In this document: positions 8,142 to 18,000 of the stretch, one piece after another
Layout: every line of letters starts with the position of its first letter
How positions within the stretch are numbered: the first letter of the stretch is position 1
Origin: CAZGMJ01 sp964526785
Lineage (GTDB): Bacteria > Planctomycetota > Phycisphaerae > Sedimentisphaerales > Anaerobacaceae
Direction: 5' to 3'
DNA length: 64,000 nt
NCBI GenBank assembly: GCA_964526785.1
Contig: CAZGMJ010000021.1
Coordinates: 12,359 to 76,358 of the forward strand
Notes under the pieces: generated by a model
The model's input: only the letters and a program-made list of their open reading frames with translations
Databases searched by the model: none
Told to the model about the DNA's origin: nothing
Program-made: the position numbers and the translations under genes

Positions 8142-10478
8142 CTATGGAGCGGGGAGTTGCCTGAGGCGGTCGGCGGCGAACTTGTACTGATCTTCGCCGA
8201 GGCGGCTGATGACTTGTTTCTTTTCCGGGTACATGCGGCGGAACTGGGCGCGATAAGCGTCTTCGATTTCGACGGTGCGGCGGTAATGCCTGCGGGCCGG
8301 TTCGATTCTGCCGAGTTGTTCGGCGACCTGAGCGAGATCGAGATGCAGGCGGGCGCAGCCGGGGTAGCGTTCGACGGCTTTTCGTGCGGAATCCATGGCT
8401 TTTTCGAGCCAGTCGGATGGTTCACGGTCGGTGGGGATTTCGGCCAGGCGGCAGTAGGTTTCGGTCAGGCGTTCGTAGTTCTTGTAGGAGGCGGGGTCGC
8501 GGTCGATTGCGGTCTGCAGGGAACGTTCGGCCCTGAGCAGCAGGTCCCTGTCCTGACTCTGCGACCACTCGTAGTTCTGCAGGCTGATGCGGGCGTTGGT
8601 GGCGGGCGGATCGGGATTGAGCGGGTCGTCCTGCGCGGCGGCCTGCAGCAGGCTGTGGGCGATATCAAAGTTGCCTGCGAATACGGCCTGTCGGGCGCGC
8701 GCCATCTTGTCGGTTGCGTCGGCGGCGGGCAGGAATGCGTACTGGAAGTAGGCCCAGGCGACAGCGATGCAGAGGAGTACGAGTGGAATCCTCACGGCGG
8801 GTGCAGGGCGCAGCGCGACCGGTCTGGTATTGCGGCGGTTATGATGGGCGGCGATCAGGCAGGCAATGATCGCCCAGAGGGTAGTGAATACGGGCGGTTC
8901 GAAGACGGCGAAGTCGATGAGGTTGTGTACGGCGACGGCCAGAACGGCGCAGAAAAGTATGGGGACGGCGCGGTCTGCGGCGGGTTGATCGGGACCGGCG
9001 GCTTTGCCGGCGTTCTTGTGTTGGGAGCGGAAGGATCCGGCCGCCATGAAAAAGCCGATGAGGAAGACGGCGGCGGGTGCGATATAGAAGGCAAAGGTGA
9101 CGTACAGCAGGACCGCCGGGGCGGCGCCGGTGATATTTGCGGGCATCAGCAGGGGGCGGACGATCAGCAGCGTGGCGCACGCCGCACCAAGCAATAACGG
9201 AACGAGAGCCTTGCTTTCGCGGCCGGATGAAGCCGGCGGTGTGATGGCGGGGCCGCGTGGCTGCGTTATCCTGTACAGCGGCAGTGCGATGGCTGCGACG
9301 AAGGCGAGCAGGCCGAGCGGGCCGAACTGAGCGAGCAGACTGAGGACGAAATTGTGCGGATCGGCGACGGATTCGAGAGCGGCGGGGGGTTTGTAGTGCG
9401 TGTAGAAGGTTGCGAAGTTGCCCGGGCCGACACCTGCAAACGGATGGTCTGCGATCATGCGACCTGTAGCGTGCCAGTATTGCCACCGGACGAGCATGGG
9501 GTTGCCGCCCGGCAGGCGGTTGTGGGTCAGGCCGTACCACATGATGGTCGCGGCGGCGGCGACGGTGAGCAGTACGCAGGCGGCGAGGATGACCTTCTTG
9601 TGCGCCGCCAGCCAGCGGCCGCGACTGTAGTACAGGCCCAGAGCCAGCGAGGCGAACAGCAGGCCGATGATTGCGCCTTTGCTCTTGGTCAGCGCCAGGC
9701 CGAAGAGAACCAGAACGATTACGGCGATCAGGGCGATTAACATCGCGCGCTGATTGCGCTGCAGTTCGCTCCACTTCACCCCGGCCGGGAGCAGCGCAAG
9801 GGCGGCGAAGAGCGCGAGCAAAAAGAACGACCCGGCCGAGTTGCGAGTGGTCAGGTAGCCGCGGACGCCCCGGGAGTAGAGGCGATGCTCGAAGAGGAAG
9901 TGCTGGATAGTACCTTTTTCGATGCCGAGCGGTTCGAGAATGGTCTGCGGGTCTTCCTCGTATTGCTGGATAGTCATCTGATTGCTGCTGAAGAATTGAT
10001 CGGCGCCCTGGTAGACGTTGACCAGTCCGAGTGCGGCGACGACGGCGAGCACGATCTTGATCTTGGCCGGCGAATCGAGCAACTGGACGAGCAGCATAGC
10101 CATAAGCATGGGGGCGAGCAGGACGCTGAGATACGTGATGGCGGCGCGTTTGTCGGATGCGGCGAATCCGGCGATCAGTCCGGCCAGACAGAACAGCAGC
10201 AGCGGGATTTCGATTCCGGCCGGTCGCCACTGCAGGCGGCCTGCGACGGCGCGCCATGCCACGTACAGCAGGAGCGCCATAAGGAGGACGGCCGAGACGT
10301 TCAGGCTGTAGGCGACGTCGCTGAGGTTGATCGGGAGCGTCGAGGAATGCGTCGGCGGGCCTTCGGTGTACGTGCAACGCAGGACGAGCACGCAGAGGCA
10401 GACGGCGAGCAGCGCGATTTCCAGAGCGATCAGGGCTTTGGATTTGCCCTGCGTCTTTGTTTTCTTAGTTGCGGTCAT
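8142..10478 (-). CDS. O-antigen ligase family membrane protein with C-terminal TPR domain
   Basis: The 778-residue polytopic protein has about 12 or more hydrophobic segments through residue 590. It carries the Wzy_C/WaaL-type pattern: LTKSKGAIIG, then W-x7-MIADHPFAGVGPGNF, then a loop with SVADPHNFVLSLLAQFGPLGLL. Such proteins transfer or polymerise undecaprenyl-linked glycans on the periplasmic face. After the membrane part come about 190 soluble residues with tetratricopeptide-like helices (FDIAHSLLQAAAQDDPLNPD; LEKAMDSARKAVERYPGCAR). This ligase-TPR fusion is common in planctomycetes and some proteobacteria. It overlaps the WecA-type gene by 14 nt, so the two are probably co-translated. 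ATG 10478 was taken; GTG 10484 is an alternative, and neither has a clear ribosome site. Confidence 0.88.
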   Translation of the reverse strand: MTATKKTKTQGKSKALIALEIALLAVCLCVLVLRCTYTEGPPTHSSTLPINLSDVAYSLNVSAVLLMALLLYVAWRAVAGRLQWRPAGIEIPLLLFCLAGLIAGFAASDKRAAITYLSVLLAPMLMAMLLVQLLDSPAKIKIVLAVVAALGLVNVYQGADQFFSSNQMTIQQYEEDPQTILEPLGIEKGTIQHFLFEHRLYSRGVRGYLTTRNSAGSFFLLALFAALALLPAGVKWSELQRNQRAMLIALIAVIVLVLFGLALTKSKGAIIGLLFASLALGLYYSRGRWLAAHKKVILAACVLLTVAAAATIMWYGLTHNRLPGGNPMLVRWQYWHATGRMIADHPFAGVGPGNFATFYTHYKPPAALESVADPHNFVLSLLAQFGPLGLLAFVAAIALPLYRITQPRGPAITPPASSGRESKALVPLLLGAACATLLIVRPLLMPANITGAAPAVLLYVTFAFYIAPAAVFLIGFFMAAGSFRSQHKNAGKAAGPDQPAADRAVPILFCAVLAVAVHNLIDFAVFEPPVFTTLWAIIACLIAAHHNRRNTRPVALRPAPAVRIPLVLLCIAVAWAYFQYAFLPAADATDKMARARQAVFAGNFDIAHSLLQAAAQDDPLNPDPPATNARISLQNYEWSQSQDRDLLLRAERSLQTAIDRDPASYKNYERLTETYCRLAEIPTDREPSDWLEKAMDSARKAVERYPGCARLHLDLAQVAEQLGRIEPARRHYRRTVEIEDAYRAQFRRMYPEKKQVISRLGEDQYKFAADRLRQLPAP

Positions 10479-11559
10479 TGCCACCGGTGGATTCGAAAAC
10501 GGCGATGATAACGAGTATCATGACGGTCTGGGCGAATATGAGCACGGCGCCGATGAGGTTTACCTGGTACAGAAATACGGCGCTAACGCCCGTACAGAGC
10601 GTGGCGAGGTACAGGGTCAGCACGGTTTGAGTGTCGGTCAGGCCGCGGCGTTTCATGCGGTGGGAGAAGTGCTGGGTGTCACCGACGAAGGGACTCCTGC
10701 CCTGGCTGATGCGCAGCAGCGTGACACTTATGAAATCGTAGAGAGGGACGGCCATTGCGATCAGAGGCATAAGTACGGCGTACCATTGTCCGTTGAGGCC
10801 TTCGTGGTAATAGGTCGTGCGCAGCGTCAGTACGGCGACGAAGAAGCCGACAACGAGCGAACCGGCATCCCCCATGAATATGCGCGCGGGTGGAAAGTTC
10901 CAGACGAGAAAGCCGAGCAGCGTGCCGACAAACAGCAGGGCCAGGGCCCCGACGAAGACCTGACCGCTGAGGGCGGCGGCAACGAAGAGTATGGACGTGG
11001 CGATGGCGGCCATGCCGGCGGACAGGCCGTCCATGTTATCGAGGAAGTTGAAAGCATTGCAGATCAGGACGATCCAGAAGGCCGACATCAGCGACGTGAT
11101 AACCCTGCTTTCGATGAATAGCTCGATGCGGATGTCGGCGGCGATGGCGGCGATAAAGGCGACAATGAACTGGACGGCAAGTTTGAAAAAGGGGCCGAGA
11201 TGTTTGATGTCGTCAACAAGGCCCAGGACAAAGAGCGTTGTAACGAGGGCCAGGACGATCAGCAGTTGCGGGATCTTGCCGAGAAAGCCGGGGATATGCA
11301 CGGTAACCGCCTGGCCGAAGCGGTCCAGCAGGGCGGTACCGGTTCCGTACCTGACGACAAGGATGGCGGCGAGCATGAACAAGGCGAGCGTTGCGAAGAT
11401 GGCTATTCCGCCGCCGAGCGCGACGGTTACGGTGTGGTATCGGTCGCGAGCCGGATGGGCAACAAAGCCTCGACGCGTCGAAATGGCGGCGACGATGCCG
11501 GTCAGGGCCGTCGAAAGGACGAAGGAGCCGAAGAGCAGTACTATCGCCAGAGTAATCAC
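10465..11559 (-). CDS. WecA/TagO/MraY-family undecaprenyl-phosphate sugar-1-phosphate transferase
   Basis: The 364-residue integral membrane protein has about 11 hydrophobic segments and the family's cytoplasmic-loop motifs: HTVTVALGGG near the N-terminus, the DD pair in LGLVDDIKHLGP, NAFNFLDNMDGLSAG, PPARIFMGDAGSLVVG and the basic loop DTQHFSHRMKRRGLTD. These enzymes load a sugar-1-phosphate, often GlcNAc-1-P, on undecaprenyl phosphate to start glycan synthesis. The lack of MraY-specific context (no mur genes) and the H-S-H-R-M loop favour the WecA/TagO branch. The start is GTG 11559, overlapping the preceding mini-ORF by GTGA. It lies immediately before the O-antigen-ligase gene, fitting initiation followed by polymerisation or ligation. 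Confidence 0.92.
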   Translation of the reverse strand: MITLAIVLLFGSFVLSTALTGIVAAISTRRGFVAHPARDRYHTVTVALGGGIAIFATLALFMLAAILVVRYGTGTALLDRFGQAVTVHIPGFLGKIPQLLIVLALVTTLFVLGLVDDIKHLGPFFKLAVQFIVAFIAAIAADIRIELFIESRVITSLMSAFWIVLICNAFNFLDNMDGLSAGMAAIATSILFVAAALSGQVFVGALALLFVGTLLGFLVWNFPPARIFMGDAGSLVVGFFVAVLTLRTTYYHEGLNGQWYAVLMPLIAMAVPLYDFISVTLLRISQGRSPFVGDTQHFSHRMKRRGLTDTQTVLTLYLATLCTGVSAVFLYQVNLIGAVLIFAQTVMILVIIAVFESTGGNDRN

Positions 11560-11642
11560 GGCAGGGCACCCTCGCGGCCCGGGGCGAGCGACTGGGCATT
11601 TGCCTGATATGTCTCAATTGCGGTGTGCATGCGGTCGTTTAT
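11556..11642 (-). CDS. Possible mini-ORF (28 codons) with an AUA start, between DUF4416 and wecA-type genes
   Basis: A perfect AGGAGG (11656-11651) sits 8 nt before ATA at 11642. That ATA overlaps the TAA stop of the DUF4416 gene as ATAA, the geometry of a coupled ATGA junction. The frame continues for 28 codons and ends in a TGA that overlaps the GTG start of the next gene. An in-frame ATG lies at 11630, but 20 nt from the Shine-Dalgarno. The peptide (beginning INDRMHTAIETYQANAQ) is not recognised. It may be a coupling leader, a gene that lost its ATG, or not translated. Low confidence as a real gene. Confidence 0.3.
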   Translation of the reverse strand: MNDRMHTAIETYQANAQSLAPGREGALP

Positions 11643-12181
11643 GGTTGCGACCTCCTTTGGCAGAGCAATTGCTCGCGGACCCTGGAGAAGAATGCGCGGT
11701 AGTGCGGCAATTTGTAGTCGGTGTAGGTGTAATCGAACGGTTTCCATTTTCCTTTGTCGAACGTCAAGGTTACTTCGGCGAACATCCTTTTACCAATGTA
11801 TATACGGTGCGAGTAGTTTTTTGTTGTGGCGAGCACGAGTTTGGACGGTTCGATCAGGCCAGGATCGAGATTGACCGGGCGCGGCAGCGTCAGGTCGAAC
11901 GCCTGGGCAAGGTCCTGCTCGATCCGGTTGGTGGCGAGCTTGATTTCGGCCAGGACGCCAGGGTCGATGAGCTTTTCGAAGCTGAGGAACTGTCTGATGA
12001 TGCTGTTGCCGGTCTGCTTCTTGTAATAGTCGGTCTGATCGAACGGCCAGATGTCGCTTTGAAGGTCCGTCGGGCCAAATTGTGCGGCCAGCGCACCATG
12101 GGCCGAAGGCAGGCACTGCTCGTCCGCGGCGAGAATACCGACGATCAGCTTGACTGGATTGGGGTCTTTCAGTTCCCACAT
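11639..12181 (-). CDS. DUF4416 family protein
   Basis: The 180-residue protein matches the DUF4416 family by its conserved blocks PVKLIVGILAADEQCL, FGPTDLQSDIWPFDQTDYY, VNLDPGLIEPSKLVLATTKN, HRIYIGKRMFAEVTLTF and FDYTYTDYKLPHYRAFFSRV. The length fits the family. It looks soluble and cytoplasmic. The molecular function is unknown; the family is widespread in deltaproteobacteria, Aquificae and planctomycetes. It is the first gene of a minus-strand operon leading into cell-envelope glycan genes, and a strong promoter lies just upstream. Confidence 0.85.
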   Translation of the reverse strand: MWELKDPNPVKLIVGILAADEQCLPSAHGALAAQFGPTDLQSDIWPFDQTDYYKKQTGNSIIRQFLSFEKLIDPGVLAEIKLATNRIEQDLAQAFDLTLPRPVNLDPGLIEPSKLVLATTKNYSHRIYIGKRMFAEVTLTFDKGKWKPFDYTYTDYKLPHYRAFFSRVREQLLCQRRSQP

Positions 12182-12211
12182 CAGGATGTTCCATGAAAAA
12201 CAGGGATTGGT

Positions 12212-12240
12212 ATTCTGTATCAGCGGCGAGTGCTTGTCAA
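12212..12240 (-). promoter_or_regulatory. Sigma-70-type promoter for the DUF4416-wecA-O-antigen ligase operon
   Basis: On the minus strand TTGACA (12240-12235) is followed after 17 nt by CAGAAT (12217-12212). The predicted transcript start is about 25 nt before the ATG at 12181. The opposite-strand coiled-coil gene begins at 12468, so this 286-nt gap should drive both directions. Confidence 0.55.
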
Positions 12241-12467
12241 TGGCGGGCAGGTCGCGGGTGCGGCGGGATACCCGCGTTTACGGCCGATAACGTGCGTGCG
12301 GCGAGGCCGCGGCCTGAATGCGGGCGGGGCAGAGCGATCTTTTTCTCCGGGAAAAACTGCAAATGGCGATGAAATAGAGTCTTGCGGGCCTCGACTACTC
12401 TAATGTGGCCGATCGGCGGCCGTAACCAACAAATGTAGCAAGATCGGTACTGTAAAGGAGCAAAATC

Positions 12468-13316
12468 ATGGTAACGAAATGGGTAAAACGAGGTGTAGTC
12501 GCGGTAGTTGGGCTTTCTCTGCTCGGAGGGATTCTTTTCGGGCGCGATGTTGTCAGTTACGTGCGTAGTTCGGCCAAGAGCGTTCGCACGGCGGTGAAGG
12601 ACTCGGTTCCGGTCGAGTTCGAGCTGCGACGGGCACGCGACCTGCTCGAAGAGATTATCCCCGAGATGCATGCCAACATCCGGCTGATCGCTCAGGAAGA
12701 GGTCGAAGTTGCGGCGTTGAAGGCGGACATCAACAAGACGGAAGAAGCGGTAGCGGAAGAGCGTGCCCGCATCACGAAGCTTCGCAGCGCGCTTGAGGAG
12801 CCGAAGCAGGCGTATTCTTTCGCGGGCAGGGACTATCCCCGCAGCTATGTTAAGGAAGACCTGGCGCGGCGTTTCGAGCACTTCAAGGAGTGCGAACTGA
12901 TGCTGGCCAGCAAGGAGAAACTGCTGACGACGCGCGAGAATTCGCTGCACGCGGCGATGCAGTTGCTTGAAAAGACGCGGAGCCGCAAGCGGATGCTCGA
13001 GGACAAGATCGAACAGCTTGCCAGCAGGCACCAGTTGGTCAAGGCCGCGGCGGTAGGCTCGAAGGTCCAGGTGGACAACAGCAAACTGGCGCAGACGGAG
13101 AAACTCATCGCCGAGATCAAGAAGCGTCTGGACGTGGCGGAGCGGGTCCTGGCCCACGAGAGCACATTCGTACAGGCGATTCCGGTCGATGCGATCGCTG
13201 AGAAGGACCTGTTGACGCAGGTTGATGACTACTTCGAGGCGAAAGAACGTCGTGCGGATCGGCTTGCCAGTGCGGTTGGGACGGGCGAGCAGTGCGAGCC
13301 TGTGTTGGAAGAGTAA
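12468..13316 (+). CDS. Membrane-anchored coiled-coil protein, first gene of the kinase module
   Basis: The 282-residue protein has a short basic N-terminus, one hydrophobic segment (GVVAVVGLSLLGGILFG, about 9-25) and then nearly continuous heptad-rich, highly charged helix to about residue 235. Long coiled coils are seen around 75-105 and 135-230. The layout resembles single-pass planctomycete coiled-coil proteins and is loosely PspA-like, but I cannot assign it to PspA. AGGAG 8 nt before ATG 12468 fixes the start. It is followed after 69 nt by the TPR/FHA-like gene and then the Ser/Thr kinase, so a structural or adaptor role in that signalling module is likely. Function unknown. Confidence 0.8.
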   Translation: MVTKWVKRGVVAVVGLSLLGGILFGRDVVSYVRSSAKSVRTAVKDSVPVEFELRRARDLLEEIIPEMHANIRLIAQEEVEVAALKADINKTEEAVAEERARITKLRSALEEPKQAYSFAGRDYPRSYVKEDLARRFEHFKECELMLASKEKLLTTRENSLHAAMQLLEKTRSRKRMLEDKIEQLASRHQLVKAAAVGSKVQVDNSKLAQTEKLIAEIKKRLDVAERVLAHESTFVQAIPVDAIAEKDLLTQVDDYFEAKERRADRLASAVGTGEQCEPVLEE

Positions 13317-13361
13317 GCGTAACGTGATAGAATACGTAATCGCGACGTCAACAATGGCCGG

Positions 13362-13370
13362 TGCTATAAT
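13362..13370 (+). promoter_or_regulatory. Extended -10 element before the TPR/FHA-like gene
   Basis: TGCTATAAT has the extended -10 form (TGn plus perfect TATAAT). No good -35 is seen at 16-18 nt upstream. The GTG start follows 15 nt later, so the leader would be very short. It may provide extra transcription inside the operon. Confidence 0.4.
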
Positions 13371-13385
13371 GACGGGAGTACTGCG

Positions 13386-14984
13386 GTGCTGATCCTACAA
13401 CTCAAACAAGCCGAGACAGCGATGGCCGACGGCCGACTCGACGAGGCCTTCGAGATCGTGCGATCCGAGCCGCTTCGACGGCATCGGCGCGGCCAGAAGC
13501 TGATCGGCCGGCTGGCCCGGGCGTATGTGGCACGCGGGCAGGAGAACCTGGCGGCCGAGCGTATTCAGCCGGCGTTGCTGGATTGTAACAAGGCCGAGAA
13601 ACTGGCCGGCAATACGCCCGGCGTCGCGAGGCTGCGGTCGGACATATGCGCCGAGATGGAGCAGCGACGTTTGCGGAATCAACATCGCGGCTTCCAGGTT
13701 GCCCAGGCCAGGCGACAGATAGACGACGGCTGGCTTTCGGCGGGCGAGAAGATGCTGGCCGAGGCCGATGATGGACAGCCCAATCTCGTTCTGGAACAGG
13801 CGGCGATGGCGAGGCTGCAGATCGACGAGGTGGTCGCGAAAGCCGAGCAGGCTCTGGGTCGTGATGATTTGTGCGGCGCGCTCGATGTGTTCATGCGGGC
13901 CGGGGTTGCGGGCAGTCAGCATGAAAAGATAACTTCGCTGGCGGCCAGACTTCGGTCGCTTGCGGCCGATCGTATTCGAGACAGCTTTGCGGCCGGGCGG
14001 ATCGATCAGGCGCAATCGCTGTGGCGGAGCATTTCGCCGCTGGCCAACGGCAACGCGGATATGGCGGAACTGGGGCTGGCCCTGAGTCAGTCCCGGCTGG
14101 CGGCCGAACATATCGCGGCGGGACGGCCCCGTCTGGCGGTTCCGCTGCTTCGCAAGGTGCAGGTCATCTGTCCGAATGCGGCGTGGGTCCGCAGCGCAAC
14201 CGAGCAGGCACGCCAGGCGGCCGAAGTTCTGGAAGAACTGGCCGGCAGTCCTCTGGGGCTTCACGATTTTCAGGATGAGGCAGGTAATGCTTGCCATGAA
14301 GCGCCTGTTGAGGATACAACTTCGCGTGATGCAGCCCGATTGAAAGAAAGACCCGTGAACGATCAGAAGGTGCCGGCCGGGAAGAGCGGTTCGTCGATTC
14401 CATCGAAATTCGTGCTTGAAGTCGATGGGGTGGGCAGTTTTCTCGTGGTGCGCGATCGGCGGGTGAGCATTGGGCCGGTCAGTTCGTCGGCGCATCCAAC
14501 TGTTGGCCTGGTGGCGGACCCGAAGATGCCGGTGGCGACTGTCGAACGGACGGATGAAGACTATTTCCTTCGGTCCGCCGAGCCGGTGCAGGTAAATGCG
14601 GCGGGCACGACGGAGAAACTGCTCGTTGACGGCGACAGAATCGCATTGTCGCCGCGATGCACGATGAAGTTCCACACGCCGAATCCAGCCAGTACGACCG
14701 CGACGCTGGCGCTGTCCAGTGCCAGACTCGGCCGGAGCGACATCCGGAGGATTATCCTAATGGACCGCGACATCCTGATTGGGCCGAGCGTGGGAAGCCA
14801 TATTCAGGCGAAGACGGGCGGCAGTGGGATTACGCTGTACGTGCAGGGAGACAAGCTCGTGTGTGCGGCCGAGCAGACTATTTCCGTCGGCGGACGACCA
14901 GCGGGCAAGCGGGCGGCACTGACAATGAACGAGCCGGTGGCAATTGGGCCGGTTTCCATGGTTCTGACGGCAGTCAGGGACTAA
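13386..14984 (+). CDS. TPR-like and FHA-like regulatory protein beside the Ser/Thr kinase
   Basis: The 532-residue soluble protein has two parts. Residues about 1-290 are helical repeats of TPR type (MADGRLDEAFEIVRSEPLRR; ALGRDDLCGALDVFMRAGVA; AAGRPRLAVPLLRKVQVICP). After a hydrophilic linker, residues about 340-530 are beta-rich and resemble a divergent FHA fold in two half-repeats: FVLEVDGVGSFLVVRDRRVSIGP, then DIRRIILMDRDILIGPSVGS. FHA domains bind phosphothreonine, and the kinase lies 36 nt downstream, so this may read that kinase's phosphorylation. The canonical FHA GR..S..H signature is not fully preserved, so the domain call is moderate. Start is GTG 13386 with GGAG 7 nt upstream. Confidence 0.75.
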   Translation: MLILQLKQAETAMADGRLDEAFEIVRSEPLRRHRRGQKLIGRLARAYVARGQENLAAERIQPALLDCNKAEKLAGNTPGVARLRSDICAEMEQRRLRNQHRGFQVAQARRQIDDGWLSAGEKMLAEADDGQPNLVLEQAAMARLQIDEVVAKAEQALGRDDLCGALDVFMRAGVAGSQHEKITSLAARLRSLAADRIRDSFAAGRIDQAQSLWRSISPLANGNADMAELGLALSQSRLAAEHIAAGRPRLAVPLLRKVQVICPNAAWVRSATEQARQAAEVLEELAGSPLGLHDFQDEAGNACHEAPVEDTTSRDAARLKERPVNDQKVPAGKSGSSIPSKFVLEVDGVGSFLVVRDRRVSIGPVSSSAHPTVGLVADPKMPVATVERTDEDYFLRSAEPVQVNAAGTTEKLLVDGDRIALSPRCTMKFHTPNPASTTATLALSSARLGRSDIRRIILMDRDILIGPSVGSHIQAKTGGSGITLYVQGDKLVCAAEQTISVGGRPAGKRAALTMNEPVAIGPVSMVLTAVRD

Positions 14985-15020
14985 ACGTGTGAATTCGAAC
15001 CGGGGGCAATAGAACGGCGA

Positions 15021-18000
15021 ATGGCAATGCAAAGGTATCAATACCAACACGGCGATCGACCCCTTGAAGGGTACACTATCCAGCGGGCCGCAGGACGCGG
15101 CGGCTTCGGAGAGGTGTACTACGCCGTCAGCGACAGCGGCAGGGAAGTGGCGCTCAAGGCGGTACAGTTGTACGAGCAGATCGAACTGCGGGGCATCAGC
15201 CAGTGTATGAATCTCAAGAGCCCGCACCTGGTGACGATATTCGATGTCAAATATAACGATAAAGGCGCGCCTTTCGTCGTGATGGAATATGTTTCGGGGC
15301 CGTCGCTGCAGGACTTGCTGGCCGAGGCGCCCAATGGGCTGGGGGCGCAGAAGACTGCGTTCTTCCTGCGGGAGATTGCCAAGGGGCTGTCGTATCTGCA
15401 CGAGTGCGGCATTGTGCACCGCGATCTCAAGCCGGGCAATATATTTTACGAGAACGGCTATGTGAAGATCGGTGACTACGGACTGACCAAGGCGATCAGC
15501 GCCAGCCGGCACAGCGGGCAGACGATCACGGTCGGGACCGTCCATTACATGGCGCCGGAGATCGGGGCGGGCAGATATAATCGGAGTATCGACATTTACG
15601 CGCTCGGCGTGCTGCTGTATGAGATGCTGACGGGCGATGTGCCGTTTGCGGGGGCGAGCCCGGGCGAGATTCTGATGAAACATATGTCCGTCGAGCCGGA
15701 GTTGCACGGTATCGAAGAGCCGTTTGCGAACGTTATCAGGAAGGCGCTGGCGAAGGATCCGGCTGACCGATATCAGACCGTGCAGGAGATGGTGGAGGAT
15801 TTGTACGGATCGGAGAATATACGCAACAGCGTATCGCAGTTTTCGCCCGAGGATCTTTCCGTTGTTGCGGCTCACGTAGCGGCCAAGGCGGCCATCGGAG
15901 ATACGGGCGCCCGGGATCCGGGCGGATCCGGACAGCAGGCCGGTGCGGCCAGGCAGGTATCCGACAAGGCGCAGCATTTCGCCGAGCAGGCCGATGCGTT
16001 CGGACAAAAGATCGCAGGGCGAGTCGACGCGCACACAGACAAGATACTGGGACATAAGAACGTTCGGATTCCGGGGGTGACCGATCCGATTGCGCCGCAT
16101 CAACGCAGGACTCTCGCTTTGGTGACGATGGCTTTCGTGTCGCTGGGGGCGGGACTGCTGCAGCAGCCTATTTTCCCGACGGCGCTGATCGTGTTCGTGA
16201 TGATCGGTGTTTGTGCCAAGGTGATTCTGATTGCCAGGCAGCGCTGGTTTGTGGGTCTGGAACCGGAGTCGCGCTGGGTGGGCAAGATCGTGACCTGCTG
16301 TCTGGCAGCGATTGCGGCTGCGCTGGCGGGGGGGATTCTCGGCGGCCTCGTGCCCGGCGCGTCGCGGCTTCATCTTTCCGGCGGAGGCGTGCGGGGAACC
16401 GGGTTTCCATTTCTGCCTGTACCGTTCATTGGCGGATCGTTGTGGTTCTCCCTGGCACTGCCGATGTTGCTGGCGGACTGGTGGCGCATAAGCAGCCCGC
16501 AGCGCCCCAAGCGGCTGTCGCTCGGTTCGGCCGTATGGCTGGGATTGCTGGGGATGATCAGTGCGGCTTTATTCCACCAGGGCGCCGCGGTATTGGTGGC
16601 GGCGGTTCTGGCGGGAACGTCTCTGGTCGTTCAGGCGGCAAGCGCTTTCGGCGCCAACGTAGACGAGGTGCGGGCGGCCCAGATCGATCGCGAACACAGA
16701 CGCATGCGGCGCAGCCAGCATGGTGGAATGGTTTCCCCTCGCGTACGGCTATTGTGGCTGTTGGGCTTTTTTATTTCGCTGAGCGTGGGGTTGTCGCTGC
16801 TGATCTGGTCGGGCATGGAGCGAATGTCGAACGACGAATTTGCGGCTGTTGTCGCCGGGGGCGTGGACAGTCTGATCCTGTCGGTGTTCTGCTTCATCGG
16901 AGCCTGCCGGCAGCGATTCAACGGGTGGTATCGGTATATCGGCAAGCCGGGACTGCTCTTGATCTGCGTGCTGACAGTTGTAACTGCGGCCATTTGCAGT
17001 GGTTGCATGAATCTGCGGGGCGACGAGTTTTTCGTGGCAGTTCTGCTGATGGTCATACCTTCAATTGCGTTTCTGATCATTGCATTTCTACCGGCGAGGA
17101 TTTTCGACGGATCAGGCCGGAAGATCGAAAGCGAGGAGCAACCGAGGCCGGCGTCGCCCAGCGAGGCGATACGAGCCGGTGTGTCGCCTTACAAACGGAT
17201 GTGGGCGTTGATCCTGGCGGCGGGGGGGTTGTTCGGCTTCAACGGGCTGCACCGGTTCTACGTCGGCAAGATCGGGACGGGCATCATCTGGTTCCTGACG
17301 GGCGGCTTGCTCGGTATCGGACAACTGATCGACGTGATTCTCATTATCGTGGGGCAGTTCGAGGATCATGAGGATCGTCCGCTGGTGGTCTGGCAGGATG
17401 AGTCCGAAGCCGAAGGGCTGGTGGAAGTTGCGGATGGTGCGGGAGGTGTCGGGGCTGAGCCGTCGCCCGTGCGCCCTGGAACTGCGGATCCGGCCCAGGG
17501 CAAGGCTGAAGCAGGTGAGGCCGGGGCTCAAAGTCAGGAAGTTGTCGAACGGCCCGCCGCTGCGCCGATGCCCCATGCATATTCGAGCACGGCTCTGTTC
17601 GAGCGATTCCATCCATTTGCTTTTCTGCTGTCCGGTGTGGGCTCGCTTCTGGCTGTAATCGCTGTTGTGATCGGTCTGGCGATGGCGCTGCATATTCCGC
17701 ACTTCGTGGCGGCGGGATGGCCCGATCCGCATCTTGCGGATGAGATGAAAGAACTTTTCGGTTTCGCAGAATGGCCGGGTCTGGCCATGCGTATCGGACT
17801 GATGGTCGCGGTGGTTCTCATGTTGCTGGCGGCTGTCTGTATGATCCTGGGGCGTCGGCATCTGGGAGGGCGGCATCTGCTGCGGGCGGTTGCGGGCCTG
17901 GGTGGATTTGTGGGTGCTATCATAGGACTTTTCAAATCGGTCGCGGACTACAGCTTCAACCCTGTCGCTGAGTGCCTCGCTGCGAAAGAGATCGGGCCGG

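Noticed and set aside
14757..16373. Minus-strand 538-codon open frame opposite the Ser/Thr kinase
   Set aside because: Low-complexity Arg/His-rich translation, antisense to a kinase with intact catalytic motifs; typical shadow in GC-rich DNA.
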